Of a stretch of DNA of 7,912 bases, positions 1-6,923 are shown one piece after another. A program made the position numbers and the translations under genes. The notes below the pieces were generated by a model that saw only the letters and a list, made by a program, of their open reading frames with translations, ran no database searches and was not told the DNA's origin. Each line of letters starts with the position of its first letter. Position 1 is the first letter of the stretch. The stretch is from Lachnospiraceae bacterium (lineage in GTDB: Bacteria > Bacillota > Clostridia > Lachnospirales > Lachnospiraceae), in contig VSNO01000183.1 of the NCBI GenBank assembly GCA_009774375.1, positions 1 through 7,912 on the forward strand. The letters are read 5' to 3'.

Positions 1-143
1 GCGCTTATTTCATTCCAATAGGTATATTGTCGTATAGGCATTTTGGAAAAGAAAAACGATAAATTCCCATTTACAGAACTATTAAGCCGTGGCAGACTGA
101 GTGATGCGTGATTTAAAAATTTCAGGGAAAGGAAGCTGAAGCT
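1..143. other. Left-edge region upstream of the two-component operon
   Basis: This short stretch is AT-rich compared with the genes that follow and shows no open frame I can support. It must hold the promoter for the response regulator operon if that operon starts here, but I could not find a convincing pair of -35 and -10 boxes with normal spacing. The only clear signal is the purine-rich AAAGGA at 128-133, about ten bases before the ATG at 144, which serves as a ribosome binding site. Confidence 0.4.
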
Positions 144-815
144 ATGCCACTAATCTATATTTTGGAAGATGATAAAAATATTCAGGAGATAGAATATTAT
201 GCCATCAAGGGAAACGGATATGATGTGCGCGCGTTTGATGACGCGGGGGCTTTCGACAGGGGCATGCAGGAAATGAAGCCGGATTTGCTGCTGCTTGATG
301 TCATGCTACCGGGGGAGGACGGACTGTTCGTACTCAGGAGGCTCCGCGCGGATAATGACACGAAGGAACTGCCCGTCATACTTGTGACAGCGAAAGATTC
401 GGAGATCGATACCGTCAAGGGACTTGACCTGGGGGCTGACGACTACATCACAAAACCGTTTGGCGTGATGGAGCTGATATCACGGATCAGGGCGATCATG
501 CGGCGCGTCAGGCCGGCGAGTGATGACGTGGTTTTAAAATATAAAAATATATATCTGGACCAGGACAGACGGGGATGCCTTGTGGATGGGGAAAACGTGG
601 AACTGACATTCAAGGAGTATGAGCTGCTTTGGCTGTTTCTTTCCAATCCGGGGATTGTGCTGACAAGGGAAACCATTATGGAAACGGTATGGGGAACGGA
701 TTTTGCGGGGGAAAGCAGGACCATTGACATGCATATCAGGACACTCCGCAAAAAGCTGGGTGAAGCGGGCAGCCTGGTCATTACCGTGAGGAATGTGGGG
801 TATAAGATGGAATGA
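144..815 (+). CDS. OmpR/PhoB-family response regulator
   Basis: This is a cytoplasmic DNA-binding response regulator of 223 residues, the normal length for the OmpR family. The receiver domain (about 1-120) has the acidic pocket E8-D9-D10, the phospho-acceptor D52 in LLLLDVMLPG, the switch threonine T82 and the conserved lysine K104 in the TKPF motif. A winged-helix DNA-binding domain follows (about 130-222), ending in the typical RTIDMHIRTLRKKLG recognition helix region and the VRNVGYKME wing. The ATG at 144 is preceded by AAAGGA. Its last four bases overlap the start of the histidine kinase (ATGA), so the two are translationally coupled and are very likely cognate partners. By family, phosphorylation at D52 would promote dimerisation and promoter binding. 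The target genes cannot be read from the window; the downstream ion exchanger is the obvious candidate in cis. Confidence 0.95.
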   Translation: MPLIYILEDDKNIQEIEYYAIKGNGYDVRAFDDAGAFDRGMQEMKPDLLLLDVMLPGEDGLFVLRRLRADNDTKELPVILVTAKDSEIDTVKGLDLGADDYITKPFGVMELISRIRAIMRRVRPASDDVVLKYKNIYLDQDRRGCLVDGENVELTFKEYELLWLFLSNPGIVLTRETIMETVWGTDFAGESRTIDMHIRTLRKKLGEAGSLVITVRNVGYKME

Positions 816-2137
816 GGCAGAAAATAAACGGACAGTTCACCGTCATCGCGCTTTTTTCCGTTGTGATCACCACGGTCGTCATGACCGCGGTGTTCTATGC
901 GCAGTTAAAAAAACAGGTTTTTTCTGACCTGGCGGTTGTGGCAGATTTACTGACGGATGGAGGCTCCTGTGAGCGAAAGATAGACAATTTAAGAATTACA
1001 CTGATCGATGCGGGCGGCAGGGTTCTGTCTGATTCCACGGTGGACGGACAGTCGCTTGCCAACCATCTGGGCAGGCCGGAAATCGCGGAGGCGGTCTCTT
1101 CCGGGACCGGCATGGGGATCAGAAGGTCGGATACCCTGTCGGAGAGCGTATTTTATTATGCAAAAAAACTGGATAACGGGCAGATACTCAGAGTAGGAAG
1201 GGAGGCACACAGCGTTGTGGCCGTCCTTTTGTCCGCCCTGCCAATGGTGCTGACGACGGCACTGCTCCTTGCGGCCGTCTGCCTGATGGTGTCGCATTAC
1301 CTTACCTCTGCCATTGTGAAGCCGATCGATGAGATGGCAGGGAATATGGAGCACATTGATGAGGGGAAAAGTTATCCGGAGCTGATCCCTTTTACAAGAA
1401 AAATCCGCTTACAGCATGAGGAAATCCTGTCTGCCGCCAATATCAGGCAGGAATTTACCGCCAACGTAAGCCATGAACTGAAAACACCCCTTGCGGCGAT
1501 ATCCGGCTACGCAGAGCTGATGGAGGCAGGGCTTGTAGACGAAAAGGAGATGAAACGCTTTGCGGGGGAGATCCGCAAAAGCGCGGCGCGGCTGCTTACC
1601 CTGATCAATGACATTCTGAAGCTCTCGCAGTTGGATGCGGGAAATGCAAAGGATATCCTTGACGTGGTAAATCTGGCGGAGATTGCAAAGGAAAGCGTGG
1701 AAATGCTCTCCTATGGGGCATCGAAAAATGGTATTGATGTCATGTATGAGGGGGAGGACAGGGCAGATGTCCATATCGGAAAGGAACTCGCGCAGGAGCT
1801 TGCCTACAACCTGATCGAGAACGCCATCCGGTATAACAGACCGGACGGCAGGGTGACCGTAAAAGTGCAGAAAGACGGGCAGCAGGTTATCTTTTCGGTG
1901 GAGGATACCGGCATTGGCATTCCGCCGGAGCATCAGGAGCGGATTTTTGAACGCTTTTACCGGGTGGATAAGAGCCGGTCGAAGGAGCTTGGAGGCACGG
2001 GGCTTGGGCTTGCGATCGTAAAGCATATCTGTAACCTGACAGATGCGGATGTGAACCTGACGAGCCGGCCGGGGACCGGAACGAATATATCTGTTGTCTG
2101 GGGCAGGGGCAGTGCCGGGATGGTGAAGGAACTGTAA
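812..2137 (+). CDS. Membrane sensor histidine kinase (HisKA/HATPase_c)
   Basis: This 441-residue kinase should sense a signal outside the membrane and phosphorylate the response regulator just upstream. Order of parts: transmembrane helix 1 (about 9-30), an extracytoplasmic sensor of roughly 100 residues, transmembrane helix 2 (about 136-160), a short HAMP-like linker (VKPIDEM), then the dimerisation domain with phospho-acceptor H221 in FTANVSHELKTPL. The ATPase domain has the N box (N337 in NLIENA), G1 box DTGIGI (365-370), F box ERFYRVD and G2 box GGTGLGL (394-400). All catalytic motifs are intact, so it should be active. I see no cytoplasmic PAS domain between HAMP and H box. The start overlaps the regulator stop and lacks a strong site of its own, which fits coupled translation. 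The ligand is unknown. The layout resembles PhoR/PnpS-type kinases, but that label rests on architecture only. Confidence 0.95.
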   Translation: MRQKINGQFTVIALFSVVITTVVMTAVFYAQLKKQVFSDLAVVADLLTDGGSCERKIDNLRITLIDAGGRVLSDSTVDGQSLANHLGRPEIAEAVSSGTGMGIRRSDTLSESVFYYAKKLDNGQILRVGREAHSVVAVLLSALPMVLTTALLLAAVCLMVSHYLTSAIVKPIDEMAGNMEHIDEGKSYPELIPFTRKIRLQHEEILSAANIRQEFTANVSHELKTPLAAISGYAELMEAGLVDEKEMKRFAGEIRKSAARLLTLINDILKLSQLDAGNAKDILDVVNLAEIAKESVEMLSYGASKNGIDVMYEGEDRADVHIGKELAQELAYNLIENAIRYNRPDGRVTVKVQKDGQQVIFSVEDTGIGIPPEHQERIFERFYRVDKSRSKELGGTGLGLAIVKHICNLTDADVNLTSRPGTGTNISVVWGRGSAGMVKEL

Positions 2138-2145
2138 ACAGTTCC
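2128..2145 (+). repeat. Perfect 7-bp inverted repeat on the kinase stop codon
   Basis: The arms GGAACTG (2128-2134) and CAGTTCC (2139-2145) are perfectly complementary and leave a four-base loop, TAAA, that contains the TAA stop codon of the histidine kinase. No T tract follows, so it does not look like an intrinsic terminator. It ends 14 bases before the ribosome binding site of the exchanger gene. It could mark an mRNA processing or stability point between the kinase and the exchanger, or affect coupling; this is inference. Confidence 0.6.
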
Positions 2146-2159
2146 CATGTGAAAGATTT

Positions 2160-2164
2160 GGAGG
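2160..2164 (+). promoter_or_regulatory. Shine-Dalgarno site that fixes the exchanger start
   Basis: GGAGG lies eight bases before an in-frame ATG at 2173. The longer in-frame reading begins with GTG at 2149, upstream of this site and without a comparable motif of its own. The site therefore favours 2173 as the true start. Confidence 0.8.
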
Positions 2165-2172
2165 TTAGAGAT

Positions 2173-3120
2173 ATGGAGATGGTATTACAGATATTTTTAT
2201 TGGTCATAGGGTTTGCGATGCTCATCAAGGGCGCGGATTTCTTTGTGGACGGTTCGTCAGGAATTGCTTCGAGGTTTGGGATTCCGCAGCTTGTAGTCGG
2301 CCTGACCATTGTCGCGATGGGAACAAGCGCCCCCGAGGCCGCGGTAAGCATCTCGGCGGCGCTTAAGGGGAATGCGGGCATTACCATCGGAAACGTGGCG
2401 GGAAGCAATATTCTGAATATCCTTGTCATCTTAGGCCTCACGGCATTTTTGACAAAAAAGGTGGTTCCTGTCGCATCATCGACTATAAAATATGAAATGC
2501 CCTTTATGATCGTGATCATGTTAATCCTTCTCTGGATGGGATATGCGGGAAATGAGATCTCAAGACTGGAAGGAGCCGGATTGTGGGTGGTTTTCCTGCT
2601 GTATCTTTTGTATCTCTTCAAGATGGCAAAAAAGGGCGGCGACAAGGATTCGGAGGACGATGCGGGAGAAGCGGCAGAAAGAAGTATGGCAATGCTGCTT
2701 TTGTTCACGGTTGCCGGCCTTGCGCTCATTGTGATCGGCAGCAGCGTCACTGTGGATGCGGCGACGGCACTCGCAAGGATCATCGGGCTGAGTGAGCGGT
2801 TTATCGGGCTTACGATCGTGGCGCTGGGAACATCCCTGCCGGAATTGTTTACATCTGTTTCAGCAGCGAGAAAAGGCAGTGCGGATATTGCGATCGGAAA
2901 TATAGTGGGAAGCAATATCTTCAATATCCTTTTTGTGGTAGGGACATCCGCGCTGATCACACCAGTCGTTTTTGAGAGTAAATTTATCGTGGATTTCATG
3001 GTGGCTGCGGCTGCGGGCGTGCTGCTGTGGGTTTTCTCTTTCAGCGGGAAGAGCCTGAACCGTGCGGAGGGCGGCGTGCTGCTGCTTGGATATCTGGGAT
3101 ATTTTATCTATTTACTGTAA
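2173..3120 (+). CDS. Na+/Ca2+ exchanger-family (CaCA, YrbG-like) membrane antiporter
   Basis: This integral membrane protein of 315 residues probably exchanges Ca2+ (or another cation) for Na+ or H+. It shows the two inverted alpha repeats of the CaCA family. Repeat 1 has GTSAPE with E55 followed by GNVAGSNILNI; repeat 2 has GTSLPE with E224 followed by GNIVGSNIFNI. The two glutamates are the expected ion ligands. About ten hydrophobic helices are visible, with a charged cytoplasmic loop (about residues 150-170, KKGGDKDSEDD) between the halves, as in YrbG. Length is normal for the family. I chose ATG 2173 over GTG 2149 because GGAGG sits eight bases ahead of it and the protein then starts directly at the first helix. 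It follows the kinase gene by 35 bases on the same strand, so it is probably in the same operon and may respond to the same signal. The substrate cannot be decided from sequence. Confidence 0.92.
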   Translation: MEMVLQIFLLVIGFAMLIKGADFFVDGSSGIASRFGIPQLVVGLTIVAMGTSAPEAAVSISAALKGNAGITIGNVAGSNILNILVILGLTAFLTKKVVPVASSTIKYEMPFMIVIMLILLWMGYAGNEISRLEGAGLWVVFLLYLLYLFKMAKKGGDKDSEDDAGEAAERSMAMLLLFTVAGLALIVIGSSVTVDAATALARIIGLSERFIGLTIVALGTSLPELFTSVSAARKGSADIAIGNIVGSNIFNILFVVGTSALITPVVFESKFIVDFMVAAAAGVLLWVFSFSGKSLNRAEGGVLLLGYLGYFIYLL

Positions 3121-3123
3121 ATC

Positions 3124-3228
3124 ATGATCTTTAAAAAGGGAAAGGCGGAGACGTCCCCGGAGGTTGTACATGAGCGTATGAGCGGTGTGCGTGTTGAAAC
3201 CATTGAAAATCCCCTGATGCGGGAATGA
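3124..3228 (+). pseudogene. 34-codon open frame, possible truncated gene start
   Basis: ATG at 3124, three bases after the exchanger stop, opens a 34-residue frame beginning MIFKKGKAE and ending ENPLMRE. The peptide is charged and soluble with no membrane segment, signal peptide or cysteine. I do not recognise it. It reads like the first part of an ordinary cytoplasmic protein that stops abruptly. No good ribosome binding site precedes the ATG, though coupling to the exchanger is possible because the gap is so small. It may be a remnant cut at the junction with the convergent ABC operon, a real small protein, or chance. A simple frameshift does not restore a long frame: the neighbouring frame after the stop gives only about 15 codons. 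Confidence 0.3.
3207..3225 (-). terminator. Weak possible terminator of the ABC operon
   Basis: Read on the minus strand about 35 bases after the second ABC gene, TTCCC and GGGGA can form a five-pair stem (one G-U pair) with a six-base loop, followed by TTTTC. The stem is short and the T tract is short, so this is only a weak candidate. I see no stronger terminator for either of the convergent operons between 3121 and 3259. Confidence 0.2.
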
Positions 3229-3259
3229 ACGGATCATCCTGGTATCGTGATGTGTTCCT

Positions 3260-5023
3260 TCATTTTATATAGATATCCGCCTGCGAGGACCACAGACGGC
3301 GGTATTCCCCGCAGTGCTCCTGCAGCTCCCCGTGTGTTCCAAAGCCGCACAATCTGCCGGCTTTGAATACCATGATCCTGTCCGCCAGCCTTGCGGCGCT
3401 CATCCTGTGAGTGACGATGACTGCGGTTTTTCCGTCCGTGATCGTCTGGAAAAGGTCATACAGTCTCTTTTCCTCGTTGGGATCGATCGCGGCGGTCGGT
3501 TCGTCTAACAGATAGATATCGCCATCCCTGTACTTTGCCCGCGCTATGGCGATCCGCTGCCATTGCCCGCCGGACAGGTCGGTTCCGCCGAATTCTCTGG
3601 ACAGGATCTCGGAACCGGGAAGCTCCTGCAGGCACTCGAGTCCCTGCAGATCTTTCACTGCCGCCAGTTTTTGTGGATCGGCAGTTTCTGCCAGCTGTAT
3701 GTTTTCGTCTACCGTCATCGCATATCTGCCATAATTCTGGAAGACTGCTGTAAATTTGGGGTACAGAGACGATATATTACAGCTTTTGATGTCCTTCTGA
3801 CCGATCCGGATACAGCCGTCATGACAGGTATAGATCCCGCAGAGCAGTTTCATGACTGTTGATTTCCCGGAGCCATTTTCGCCCACGATCGCGATGTGCT
3901 CACCTTTCCGGATATGAAAGGATACATTTTCCAGTGCGTTGTGCGATGCATTTGGATATCGGAAGCTTACCTGCTCAAAATCGATTGACGGGATCTGTGT
4001 CAATTCCGGCGCTTTGGATTGCTGATCGGAATCAGGAGCGCTGGAGTCTATATCCTCTATGATCTTAAAATAATTTCGTATTTTTTCCAGCTCCTCCGAC
4101 ACGCCTTCGGCAATGACGGACAGGATGTTCTCCGTCATCTCGAACAGTTCGTCCAGTGAAGTGGCTAATGCGGCAAAAACGCCTACGGAGATTATCTGGC
4201 GGTATGTGCACCAGACAAGCACGCCAAAGATTGCGATGTGCCCGAGATCGATGATGGCTTTCTCGATGTTTTCCAGGCTGTTTTTCTTTTGCTGGTATCT
4301 GTATTCATGGCCGGACTTGTCCTCAATGCATTGGTGTGCCTTTCCGACTAACAGCTGCTCATACCCGATCACTTTCGTCTCGATCACGCTTCTGATGCCA
4401 AAAGCGGACCTGTCATAAATGTCAATCTTTCTCTGGAGGTTTGCGGCCTGTTCCTCCTGTGCGGAAAATTCTCTTTCCTGCAGTCTCAACACGATGGCGG
4501 AGGGAAACAGCAGCAGGATAAACACAAGAGGCAGACAGGGATGCGCCCTGTACAGATAGAGCAGGATCACTGTCATCTCTGGCAGATACAGCAGCAGGAT
4601 CAGCATCCATGTGTCGATGAATTTCCGGATGCTTTTGGTGCCCCTGTAGGCTTTGTTCACTTTTTCCAGGAAATCTGTCTTCTCGAACTCGATTCCCTTA
4701 GCGGTATATACTTTGCGGTTTACGTTGCGGTTCATGCCATAGCCGGCGATCAGGTTGTACGTTTCGTACAGATAATTGACCGCGAAGTCAATGATATGGC
4801 ACAGTATCCTGGCGCCTGCAAAAGCCAGAAGAAACCATAGGATCCCGGTGAGGTTTCCTGTCTGTGCGACAGCTGGGATCTGGTCAAAGAGCAGCTGCAG
4901 GGTCACGATGGGAAGCACTCTGGACAAGCCCTGCAGCAGTGTAAAGCCATAACTTAACAGGAACATGGTCCTGGATGCGGCAAATAATTCCTTGAACGCT
5001 TTTGCGATGATATTCTGTCTCAT
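3260..5023 (-). CDS. ABC exporter half-transporter, second of a pair (permease-ATPase fusion)
   Basis: This 587-residue protein joins a six-helix exporter membrane domain (about 1-310) to a C-terminal ATPase domain (about 345-575). The ATPase has the A-loop tyrosine in FRYP, Walker A GENGSGKS (381-388), Q loop VFQNYG, signature LSGGQ (483-487), Walker B IYLLDEP with D507 and E508, and the H-loop histidine H539 in VTHR. All are intact. There is no N-terminal C39 peptidase domain, so it cannot itself remove a double-glycine leader. Its ATG overlaps the stop of the upstream ABC gene (ATGA), with only a weak ribosome site, so the two are co-translated and probably form a heterodimer. By family it exports a peptide, lipid or drug. 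The position below a radical SAM enzyme and a tiny peptide gene makes peptide export attractive, but the substrate is inferred. Confidence 0.93.
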   Translation of the reverse strand: MRQNIIAKAFKELFAASRTMFLLSYGFTLLQGLSRVLPIVTLQLLFDQIPAVAQTGNLTGILWFLLAFAGARILCHIIDFAVNYLYETYNLIAGYGMNRNVNRKVYTAKGIEFEKTDFLEKVNKAYRGTKSIRKFIDTWMLILLLYLPEMTVILLYLYRAHPCLPLVFILLLFPSAIVLRLQEREFSAQEEQAANLQRKIDIYDRSAFGIRSVIETKVIGYEQLLVGKAHQCIEDKSGHEYRYQQKKNSLENIEKAIIDLGHIAIFGVLVWCTYRQIISVGVFAALATSLDELFEMTENILSVIAEGVSEELEKIRNYFKIIEDIDSSAPDSDQQSKAPELTQIPSIDFEQVSFRYPNASHNALENVSFHIRKGEHIAIVGENGSGKSTVMKLLCGIYTCHDGCIRIGQKDIKSCNISSLYPKFTAVFQNYGRYAMTVDENIQLAETADPQKLAAVKDLQGLECLQELPGSEILSREFGGTDLSGGQWQRIAIARAKYRDGDIYLLDEPTAAIDPNEEKRLYDLFQTITDGKTAVIVTHRMSAARLADRIMVFKAGRLCGFGTHGELQEHCGEYRRLWSSQADIYIK

Positions 5024-6762
5024 GTCTCATACCACTTTCTCTGTGTATCGTACATCGACTGATAGATCCCGTTTTGCGCCATCAGCTCGTCATGGCTTCC
5101 GCGCTCCTGGATTCTGCCGTCCTTCAGTACGATGATCTCGTCAGCCATTTTTGCGGCTCCGAGCCGGTGCGTCACCAGGATCGCAAATCTGGATCCCATC
5201 ATCTTTTGAAACAGCTGGTACAGCCTGGCTTCCCGGATCGGGTCTATCGCCGCGGTCGGCTCGTCCAGGACGTAGACTGCCCGCTCGTCCAGGATCGCCC
5301 TTGCGACCGCCAGCAGCTGCCACTGTCCGCCGGACAGATCCCGGCCCTCATCCTCGATCTTCCCCAGCAGTGGAAAGGGATCCGTCGTTGTGGATATATC
5401 ATGGATGCCCAGTGTTGTGAATATATCATGGATCCTGGTCCTGTCGTTATTTTTCAGATATTCATTTAAGCGTATCTCATATCTGGTGATCTCCTGCGGG
5501 ACAAAGGAATACAGCCTGCGGAGTGTCTCGCGCGGGATGCTCCTGATCTCTCTGCCATTGATTAGGATCTGGCCGGTGTAGTCCTCGTAAAATCCCATGA
5601 TCAGCTTCAGCAGCGTGCTTTTGCCCGCACCGTTTTCACCCACCAGCGCATACTGGCGGTTTCGGGTCAGCTTAAAGGACAGGTCGTCAAATATTTTACG
5701 GGTGCTCTGCGGGTAGGAAAATGTCACATGACAAAATTCGATCGTCTCTACCACATCGGGGGTGTCTGTGTCCTGGATGGATGCCGTTTCCTCTTCCAGC
5801 TGTTCAAAACGCCTGATATCCTGCAGATACAGTATGCCTTTTTCGCAGGTACTCATCCTGCCGGCGAATCTGGAAGATACGGTGTCAATAAAATTGATGA
5901 AGCTCTTCATGACGGCGATAAAAAAGCCGACGGTGGATTGGCCCCTGACAACCGTCAGCATCAGCAGTCCGGACAGCACTCCGATAACGATCGTGGAAAA
6001 AATATTGATCGCGCCTGCCTTGGAAAATATGGCGAAATTAGCCCGGGTCTCTATGCGGATCGCCTCGCGCGACTTTTTTGCCCATCGCTCCTGAAAAAAA
6101 TCACCGTACTGAAACAGCGTCCGCTCTTCGACATATTTTCTGTCCTTCATCACATCCTGATAGTAGTCCGCCCTTCGAAACAGCTCTTCGGACGCCTCAT
6201 ACGCCTCGTAGCTGCTCTGACCGTTTCGAATGGAATAGATGATATAGGGTATTAGGACAAGCAGCAGCAGACCGCTGAATAACGCATTCCGCACGGCGAC
6301 CAGCACCAGCAGTCCCAGAAGCTGTATTGCGATCTCCATGAGGGAGACGATGTTCTCGAAGTACGAGCAGAATTTCGCTGCGGTGTCGGAGCTGATCCTG
6401 CGGATCAGTTCCTGGTTCTCCTGGTTCTCCAGGATCAGATACGGCAGGGCTGCTTTTTTCTCCAGTATATAAGATGGAAGTTTTGCGTGGACCGTGCGTT
6501 TTAATCTCGCATGGAAGATCCCGTCCATGAATAGAATTGCGCGTTTCACAAGCCAGAAGAGCGCCAGCAGGACCGTGTCACAGAGGATCGCCCTGCCCTG
6601 GCTGACGGCAATGCCGCTGATGATATGGTCGATCAGCTTCGCGATGATCAGGGTCTCTGCACTCAGAAGCAGTGCGCTTACGGTTTTCAGGCACAGCGTG
6701 AGCAGAGTGTTTCGCCTGTCCATCTGCAGGAATCGGGATATGTAGTTTTGGTTGTTTTTCAT
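5020..6762 (-). CDS. ABC exporter half-transporter, first of a pair (permease-ATPase fusion)
   Basis: This 580-residue protein has a six-helix exporter domain (hydrophobic stretches near 20-48, 62-80, 138-158, 160-178, 247-271 and 276-294) followed by an ATPase domain. Walker A is GENGAGKS (375-382), Q loop VPQE, signature LSGGQ (476-480), Walker B VYVLDEP with D500 and E501, and H-loop H532 in VTHR. All are intact and there is no peptidase domain. A longer frame begins at ATG 6804, but that ATG lies inside a good -10 box and has no ribosome site. The ATG at 6762 follows AAGGAG, although with a long 13-base gap. I therefore prefer 6762. The gene overlaps the next ABC gene by four bases. The pair probably forms one exporter; both nucleotide sites look consensus, not one degenerate. 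It is much richer in G and C than the radical SAM gene upstream, so the two may have different origins. Confidence 0.92.
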   Translation of the reverse strand: MKNNQNYISRFLQMDRRNTLLTLCLKTVSALLLSAETLIIAKLIDHIISGIAVSQGRAILCDTVLLALFWLVKRAILFMDGIFHARLKRTVHAKLPSYILEKKAALPYLILENQENQELIRRISSDTAAKFCSYFENIVSLMEIAIQLLGLLVLVAVRNALFSGLLLLVLIPYIIYSIRNGQSSYEAYEASEELFRRADYYQDVMKDRKYVEERTLFQYGDFFQERWAKKSREAIRIETRANFAIFSKAGAINIFSTIVIGVLSGLLMLTVVRGQSTVGFFIAVMKSFINFIDTVSSRFAGRMSTCEKGILYLQDIRRFEQLEEETASIQDTDTPDVVETIEFCHVTFSYPQSTRKIFDDLSFKLTRNRQYALVGENGAGKSTLLKLIMGFYEDYTGQILINGREIRSIPRETLRRLYSFVPQEITRYEIRLNEYLKNNDRTRIHDIFTTLGIHDISTTTDPFPLLGKIEDEGRDLSGGQWQLLAVARAILDERAVYVLDEPTAAIDPIREARLYQLFQKMMGSRFAILVTHRLGAAKMADEIIVLKDGRIQERGSHDELMAQNGIYQSMYDTQRKWYET

Positions 6763-6775
6763 TTCAACTGGTGGT

Positions 6776-6781
6776 CTCCTT
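6776..6781 (-). promoter_or_regulatory. Ribosome binding site of the first ABC gene
   Basis: On the minus strand AAGGAG lies 13 bases before ATG 6762. The spacing is longer than usual, but no in-frame start codon lies closer. The site directly follows one arm of an imperfect dyad (6780-6800), so folding of the leader could mask or expose it. Confidence 0.6.
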
Positions 6782-6800
6782 ATGCTGTATATAAGCATTA
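6780..6800 (-). repeat. Dyad between the ABC promoter and its ribosome site
   Basis: The arms TTATGCT (6780-6786) and AGCATTA (6794-6800) are complementary at six of seven positions around a seven-base centre. The dyad lies between the predicted -10 box and the Shine-Dalgarno site of the ABC operon. It may be an operator or a short leader hairpin. It is short enough that chance is possible in AT-rich DNA. Confidence 0.35.
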
Positions 6801-6828
6801 TCATAAATGGAAGTCGAATTGGTTTGAA
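6800..6828 (-). promoter_or_regulatory. Candidate sigma-A promoter of the ABC operon
   Basis: On the minus strand a -35-like TTCAAA (6823-6828) and a -10-like TATGAT (6800-6805) are separated by exactly 17 bases. The -10 box matches the consensus at five of six positions and the -35 at four. Transcription would begin near 6793, giving a leader of about 30 bases before ATG 6762. If correct, the ATG at 6804 cannot be translated from this transcript, and the ABC pair can be expressed independently of the radical SAM and peptide genes. Confidence 0.45.
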
Positions 6829-6857
6829 GCGGATATAAGTAAAATATATATCTTTGC

Positions 6858-6878
6858 CAATTTATTTGAAATAAATTG
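6858..6878. repeat. Perfect 10-bp inverted repeat, AT-rich
   Basis: CAATTTATTT (6858-6867) and AAATAAATTG (6869-6878) are perfect complements around one central base. As RNA it would form about eight pairs with a five-base loop. It is AT-rich, and the left arm partly overlaps the CTTTGCCA outer repeat at 6852-6859. No T tract makes it a terminator. It could be an operator dyad or part of a larger folded element. Confidence 0.5.
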
Positions 6879-6890
6879 TATTGTAATTAG

Positions 6891-6923
6891 CATAGACCAG
6901 TACCTTAGCGGCACTAGTCTATG
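6891..6923. repeat. 14-bp stem-loop downstream of the small peptide gene
   Basis: On the minus strand CATAGACTAGTGCC (6923-6910) pairs with GGTACTGGTCTATG (6904-6891) to give 14 consecutive pairs, two of them G-U, closed by the five-base loop GCTAA. It lies 34 bases after the stop codon of the 29-codon gene and upstream of the ABC promoter. No T run follows on either strand, so it is not a classic intrinsic terminator. It may protect the 3' end of the peptide mRNA, act as a protein-binding site, or be the footprint of an old insertion. Confidence 0.6.

Noticed and set aside
1409..2026. A 205-codon minus-strand frame opposite the kinase catalytic region
   Set aside because: It mirrors the HisKA and ATPase coding region and shows no recognisable motif or ribosome site.
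1887..2999. A 370-codon minus-strand frame opposite the kinase and exchanger
   Set aside because: It is the complement of two strongly supported genes whose motifs are intact on the plus strand; its protein is low-complexity Ser/Pro/Ile-rich with no family features.
5728..6255. A 175-codon plus-strand frame opposite the first ABC gene
   Set aside because: It lies wholly within a full-length ABC exporter gene in a GC-rich stretch where long antisense frames are common.
6804..6804. ATG 6804 as start of the first ABC protein
   Set aside because: No ribosome site precedes it and it falls within a good -10 box; ATG 6762 with AAGGAG upstream is preferred.
6801..6893. A 30-codon minus-strand frame starting MLITIQFI just upstream of the ABC genes
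   Set aside because: Only a weak AAGG precedes it, its start lies in the arm of the 14-pair stem-loop, it spans the predicted ABC promoter, and its AT-rich hydrophobic composition is what random AT-rich DNA gives.
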